DNA of 8,431 bases, taken from positions 1 through 8,431 of the forward strand of contig DATGZX010000122.1 of the NCBI GenBank assembly GCA_035296965.1. Reading direction: 5' to 3'. The notes beneath the pieces are model-generated. The model was not told the origin of the DNA and did not search any database. It worked only from the letters and a program-made list of their open reading frames with translations. The DNA is from DATGZX01 sp035296965 (GTDB lineage: Bacteria; Planctomycetota; Planctomycetia; Gemmatales; Gemmataceae). Of the stretch, positions 5,704 to 8,431 are shown piece after piece (position 1 is the first letter of the stretch; every line of letters starts with the position of its first letter). The translations under genes were made by a program, and so were the position numbers.

Positions 5704-5774
5704 GTGCAGTCGATAGATCTCCACTTTCCCATCCTTGGCGACTCGCTGGATTGTGACCACGGTTACAACTTGTA
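5704..5774 (+). pseudogene. N-terminal remnant resembling Cas6/Cmx6 CRISPR endonuclease
   Basis: A GTG at 5704 with a strong AAAGGAGG five bases upstream opens a frame reading VQSIDLHFPILGDSL and then DCDHGYNLYA. The pattern IDL-FP--G--L--DHGY-LY is what I recall at the N-terminus of Cas6/Cmx6 proteins of Myxan-type class 1 CRISPR systems. Those proteins are about 200 residues long and process the CRISPR transcript. After about 24 codons the frame runs into the left terminus of element copy B and continues as a meaningless chimera to a stop at 6052-6054. No other cas gene and no CRISPR array is present in the window. The intact ribosome site suggests a formerly expressed gene. With so little sequence left, the family call is moderate. 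Confidence 0.5.
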
Positions 5775-6049
5775 CGCCGGGTGCCATACCGACGGCTTTT
5801 GCGTGCGCATGCGAGCGCCAGCGAATTATCAGGAACTAACCACTGCAGGCAGCGACTCCGTATTTACGCTGAAATGGACGAGCACCCGCTTCAGTATAAT
5901 CGGCGGCGGTGGACCAGGGCCAACCAGTTCTCAGGAAGTGCGTTCTGATTTCAAGGGGCAGGAGGTAGCATCCTCTCGCAGGACAAATCGCAACCGGGCC
6001 CAATGTCGCTCGCATGCCCACGCAAAAGCCGTGGGCATGGCACCAGGCG
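5775..6049. mobile_element. Complete 275 bp hairpin-ended miniature element, copy B
   Basis: Same family and orientation as the copy at 4280-4553. The right end carries the unmutated palindrome (6013-6039 region); the left end has three substitutions in the core, so the copy is not brand new. The ends are inverted: the right end, read on the other strand, begins CGCCTGGTGCCATGCCCACG, matching CGCCGGGTGCCAT at the left. On its left the cas6-like frame ends at the boundary; on its right the TA5 PIN toxin frame ends at the boundary. These two genes are on opposite strands and unrelated, and no target duplication is seen. This looks like a recombination or deletion scar rather than a simple insertion. 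Confidence 0.83.
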
Positions 6050-6291
6050 CCTGAGACGATGAGGTCGGTGAAGTCTCGTTGGGCCTGGAGGAGCCCTTGC
6101 CGGATCGGCACGATTAAGCACTCCCCCAAGGTGATGGGGGAGGTAACTGCTCGAATGGCTCCGCTATCCACACGGTCGAAGATGTCATCCAGCAAGGCGG
6201 CGTAAGTCGGATTACGCTCCACATAGTAGATCACAGGGGCCGTGTCCAGAAACAGGCTTGCCACCCCTTGGAGGGCAACGGCGACCTTCAC
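5836..6291 (-). pseudogene. PIN toxin of TA5, truncated and fused to repeat element
   Basis: From the GTG at 6291 the first 82 residues are a PIN domain: D16 (LFLDTAPVIYYVE), helix ALLDDIFDRV, then E57 (SPITLGECLIVPIRQG) and FTDLIVSGA. At about 6047 the frame crosses into the right terminus of element copy B and continues as about 69 residues of translated repeat to the stop at 5836-5838. The third and fourth catalytic Asp and the last third of the fold are lost, so nuclease activity is not expected. I chose the GTG at 6291 because it overlaps the antitoxin stop as GTGA and has GGAGG eight bases upstream; a GTG at 6306 adds five residues but lies on the ribosome site. A stable chimera that still binds the antitoxin is conceivable but unproven. 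Confidence 0.82.
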
Positions 6292-6545
6292 CGATTGCTC
6301 CTCCACTGCTGTTCGCGTTGGTCCTGCGATTCTTGCCGGCTACGGGTCACCCAAGCCTGGGCATCCTCGCCGCAGAGGGGGTACGCAACGCTGCCGCGAA
6401 TCTCGTGCCAGGCGCGGCGACGGAGGTCGGGGGCGGGGGTGGAAGCGAGCCGCTGGAGGATCGACTCGGCCAGCTGCTTCTGTTCCGTAGGGGGCAACAG
6501 GGTGGCCAACTTTGCCACGGCAGTGAGAGTGATCGGCTCAGACAT
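6288..6545 (-). CDS. Antitoxin of TA5 (toxin partner broken)
   Basis: An 85-residue protein starting MSEPITLTAVAKLATLLPP. The N-terminal half is a helical segment typical of small antitoxins (LPPTEQKQLAESILQRL, about 17-33). The C-terminal half contains WHEIRGSVAYPLCGEDAQAW, a block I recall from antitoxins encoded ahead of PIN toxins, likely the toxin-contact region. The ATG at 6545 has AGGAG seven bases upstream. The open frame continues 42 codons further upstream, but that part has no antitoxin character. The stop overlaps the toxin GTG (GTGA), so the two were co-translated. The gene looks undamaged although its toxin is cut, as in TA3. The 170 bases upstream (6546-6715) hold no gene or clear promoter that I can see. 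Confidence 0.78.
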   Translation of the reverse strand: MSEPITLTAVAKLATLLPPTEQKQLAESILQRLASTPAPDLRRRAWHEIRGSVAYPLCGEDAQAWVTRSRQESQDQREQQWRSNR

Positions 6546-6715
6546 GTGTGGTCTCCTGGCGGCTCCGTGGGCGCGAAAAGCGCAGGCTGCCTTCAATGCG
6601 GCGCAGTTGATTGCCCGCCCACTGCAATGATACTGCGACGCCGAGGTGCCGCACAGAACATTCGCAATCACCTCGCACGGACTCTAGGGCCGGATGTGCC
6701 ACCTTTGCCCCCCCC

Positions 6716-7122
6716 GATAGAGCGCTGAGCGATTCCATGATGTGGCTGTTGAGGACGCACGTCCGTCGCTATCATCAGCATTAGCATTCAAGCGGTCACG
6801 TCTGGCAAGGCCGTTTCCGGGCCTTCCCGGTTCAGGAGGATGACCATTTTCTGAGGGTACTGCGGACCGCGCTGCCGGTGGATGCCGGTCCCGCTCCTCG
6901 ACCGGCGAATTGGTTGGTGATTGTCAATCAGCCGCAGACCGGGGCGGAGGTGGAAAGCCTGCGTGAGAGCATGCGTCGCGGCCGGCCTTTGGACATTCGA
7001 CCTGGACGATGGCGACGGCCGAGCGTCTGGGGCTGGAACAGAGTCTGCGACCGCGCGGCCGCCTCCGCAAAGCCAAGCTGGCCGTGTCGGACCTGTTCGG
7101 AGCGGCGGTGGATGAGGAATAA
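6716..7122 (+). pseudogene. REP-associated tyrosine transposase (RAYT) remnant
   Basis: This is a decayed IS200/IS605-like RAYT, the DNA transposase thought to move REP palindromes. Successive pieces are recognisable in order. First comes LSDSMMWLLRTHVRRYHQH (to 6781), where an in-frame TAG (6782-6784) replaces what is usually Tyr. Next is HSSGHVWQGRFRAFPVQEDD with HFLRVLR (6785-6859), then a jump to PRPANWLVIVNQPQTGAEVE and LRESMRRGRP (to 6988), which implies loss of the middle YVERN-LRA segment. A missing base near 6989-6990 shifts the frame, after which GHSTWTMATAERLGL, LRPRGR and DLFGAAVDEE finish at the TAA (7120-7122). The N-terminal HUH region is not found. With four independent lesions it cannot be active. 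Identification is confident because several conserved RAYT blocks appear in the right order. Confidence 0.85.
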
Positions 7123-7187
7123 AGTACGATGGCCGCTTTTCTTTCCATTGGCAACTCTGATGGGCTGCTCATCGTTTTGAACGCCGA

Positions 7188-7206
7188 AAAGGGTCCTGAC
7201 ACCTTT
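7188..7206. repeat. REP-like hairpin behind the RAYT remnant
   Basis: AAAGGGTCCTGACACCTTT can fold as AAAGG-GTC/GAC-CCTTT with one bulged A and a very short loop. It lies about 65 bases after the transposase stop. Its organisation matches the palindrome at 121-137. Position and shape fit a REP recognised by the neighbouring RAYT family. The rest of 7123-7303 shows nothing else definable. Confidence 0.5.
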
Positions 7207-7303
7207 AATTTTCCAGTGCATGCTGCCGACCGAAATGCACAAGAGCTTCGACATGCTGGCGCCTTGGTGCGAACCACGAACGTGAGGGCTCGCCCCAGCG
7301 TTG

Positions 7304-8431
7304 TCACTCCGCGCTGGCGTCCCAGTCATGCTCAGTCGTAATAGAATCGCCGCCGGTGGTCCCTAGCCACAACCCGCCGTAACCGTTCGAGATGTCACAC
7401 CGAGCGAGGCAAGCCGTCACCCGTCGGCGAACAGCTTTCAAAATGATCATCCCAACGCCTTGCCTCCACTGGCGGATGCCTTCAGGGCTTTCATCGACAG
7501 CGTTGCGACTGATGTTCAGCGCGAGCCGAGATGAAGCGGTGAAATTCGCGACGCCGCAAGTCGCGCCGATTGGGGCGAGGCGCGAGACGGATTCGGATTT
7601 GGGGAGCTTGATGCCGTCCTGGCAGATCACGTTCATGACCTTGTACCACTCGGCTATCGGGCCGAGGACATTCTGCGTTCTGGCCGAGAGCGTCTCGGTG
7701 GTGAGATGGTCAAACACTTCTCGCGGCCTGGAGCGTTCCCCATCATAATCCACCTCCTCATACTCGATTCGACTTGGCCCGATTGCGAGTGACTTGTACA
7801 CGAGCTCCGGGGCGGAGGTGGCCCGGCGAAGTTCATCGCTGGCCTTCAGTATCCTCGAGAGCGAAACCTCTTTATCTAGCAATCCTCCTTCTAGTGCATC
7901 GTATAACTCATCGTTAGGTTCATCCTCGTCCCAACTGTCCTCGTGGCCCAGCGAGATTCCGTGAGGGAAGTATCTTGCCAGTGATCGATTGTTGATCCGA
8001 GGATCGTATGCCACCCGATCCTTGAGGACGCCCTCGCCAAGTACGAAGGAATGCAGCGAGCGCCACTCGATGCCTAGGCCCGGATCATCGATCATGACTG
8101 GGACAACTAGGATGGACAACATCGCTAGATCTTGTGGCTGAACCGTCTGTTTCGAGCCTATGCGGCGCATGCGCCGAACCCGCCCGTCTGTTCTTAGGCA
8201 AACGAGAAGGGGGGAGTCGATGGGTGGTTGCGGGGGTTCTTTGGGTTCTATGGCGGTGGAGCTGACCTCAGCCCAATGGGTACTAAGCAGCGGCAGGGCG
8301 TCGGCCAACTGCGGTGGAGGGATCATCGGACCAGGGTCACCGCCCTTTTGCTTTACCCTTTCTCGCTCATCGACCCGGGCCTGGTGTGCTGCGGTGAGCC
8401 TCTTGTTCTGCTCCAGCGTCCGTTCGCTCTC
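7304..8431 (-). CDS. Hypothetical protein, 5' end beyond the window
   Basis: The reading frame is open from the right edge to a TGA at 7304-7306, giving at least 375 residues. An in-frame ATG at 8326 would give 340, but the 35 upstream residues (charged, helical: ESERTLEQNKRLTAAHQARV) look like real coding sequence, so I treat the gene as partial. I do not recognise the family. Visible features are a Pro-rich stretch near EPKEPPQPPIDSP, a hydrophobic strand pair LAMLSILVVPVMI, a strongly acidic patch (HEDSWDEDEPNDELYDALEG), and a mixed C-terminal part with ANFTASSRLALNISRNAVD. No signal peptide, helix bundle or nuclease motif is evident. It lies outside the repeat-damaged zone and is transcribed leftward; function and link to the island are unknown. 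Confidence 0.6.
   Translation of the reverse strand, partial: ESERTLEQNKRLTAAHQARVDERERVKQKGGDPGPMIPPPQLADALPLLSTHWAEVSSTAIEPKEPPQPPIDSPLLVCLRTDGRVRRMRRIGSKQTVQPQDLAMLSILVVPVMIDDPGLGIEWRSLHSFVLGEGVLKDRVAYDPRINNRSLARYFPHGISLGHEDSWDEDEPNDELYDALEGGLLDKEVSLSRILKASDELRRATSAPELVYKSLAIGPSRIEYEEVDYDGERSRPREVFDHLTTETLSARTQNVLGPIAEWYKVMNVICQDGIKLPKSESVSRLAPIGATCGVANFTASSRLALNISRNAVDESPEGIRQWRQGVGMIILKAVRRRVTACLARCDISNGYGGLWLGTTGGDSITTEHDWDASAE

Noticed and set aside
4280..6049. Hairpin repeats as a CRISPR array
   Set aside because: The repeated palindromes are not regularly spaced and have no unique spacers of constant length between them. They occur as inverted ends of a 275 bp unit, so the mobile-element reading fits better despite the nearby Cas6-like remnant.
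7392..7748. Plus-strand open frame of 118 codons
   Set aside because: It is antisense to the larger open frame at 7304-8431, which extends through the window edge. The plus-strand product has no recognisable feature.

Overview
The window most resembles a GC-rich planctomycete chromosome. The clues are the type of four-helix membrane protein at 1177-1821, an antitoxin (3445-3693) carrying a C-terminal block I recall from planctomycete antitoxins, and a mix of genes with and without a Shine-Dalgarno. The taxon is inferred from recalled family resemblance, not from a marker gene.

Layout. Positions 1-1821 look like ordinary chromosome: a Gfo/Idh/MocA-type oxidoreductase on the plus strand that converges on a membrane protein on the minus strand. 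From about 1970 to 7210 the character changes to an accessory island packed with toxin-antitoxin (TA) modules, all on the minus strand. TA1 (2079-2768) is an AbrB-type antitoxin with a PIN toxin and appears intact. TA2 (3033-3693) is a VapB-like antitoxin with a PIN toxin, also intact. TA3 (3791-4167) is a DUF104-like antitoxin with a PIN toxin cut off after about 23 codons. TA4 (4580-5548) is a Panacea-domain (SocA/DUF4065) antitoxin with a small putative toxin, apparently intact. TA5 (about 6047-6545) is an antitoxin with a PIN toxin cut in half.

The breakage is tied to a repeat family. Two complete copies of a ~275 bp element (4280-4553 and 5775-6049) have ~44 bp terminal inverted repeats, and each terminus is itself a hairpin-forming palindrome. 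Further pieces lie at 1974-2007 (solo palindrome), 2938-3025 (left part) and 3756-3839 (middle part). Genes stop at or next to element edges: the PIN toxin of TA5, the PIN toxin of TA3, and a plus-strand remnant at 5704-5774 that reads like the N-terminus of a Cas6/Cmx6 CRISPR endonuclease. The two partial pieces at 2938-3025 and 3756-3839 are collinear with the full element, but TA2 sits between them in place of about 33 bp. So one element copy appears to carry a complete TA operon. TA1 is flanked by a different, 32 bp direct repeat.

At 6716-7122 there is a decayed REP-associated tyrosine transposase (RAYT; IS200/IS605-like) with a missing N-terminus, an in-frame stop, an internal deletion and a frameshift. 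Two small hairpins of the kind I associate with RAYTs lie at 121-137 and 7188-7206. The right end (7304-8431) holds an unrecognised protein that enters from beyond the window.

Taken together, this is a TA/defence island remodelled by a hairpin-ended miniature element. In two modules (TA3, TA5) the antitoxin gene remains intact while the toxin has been destroyed.
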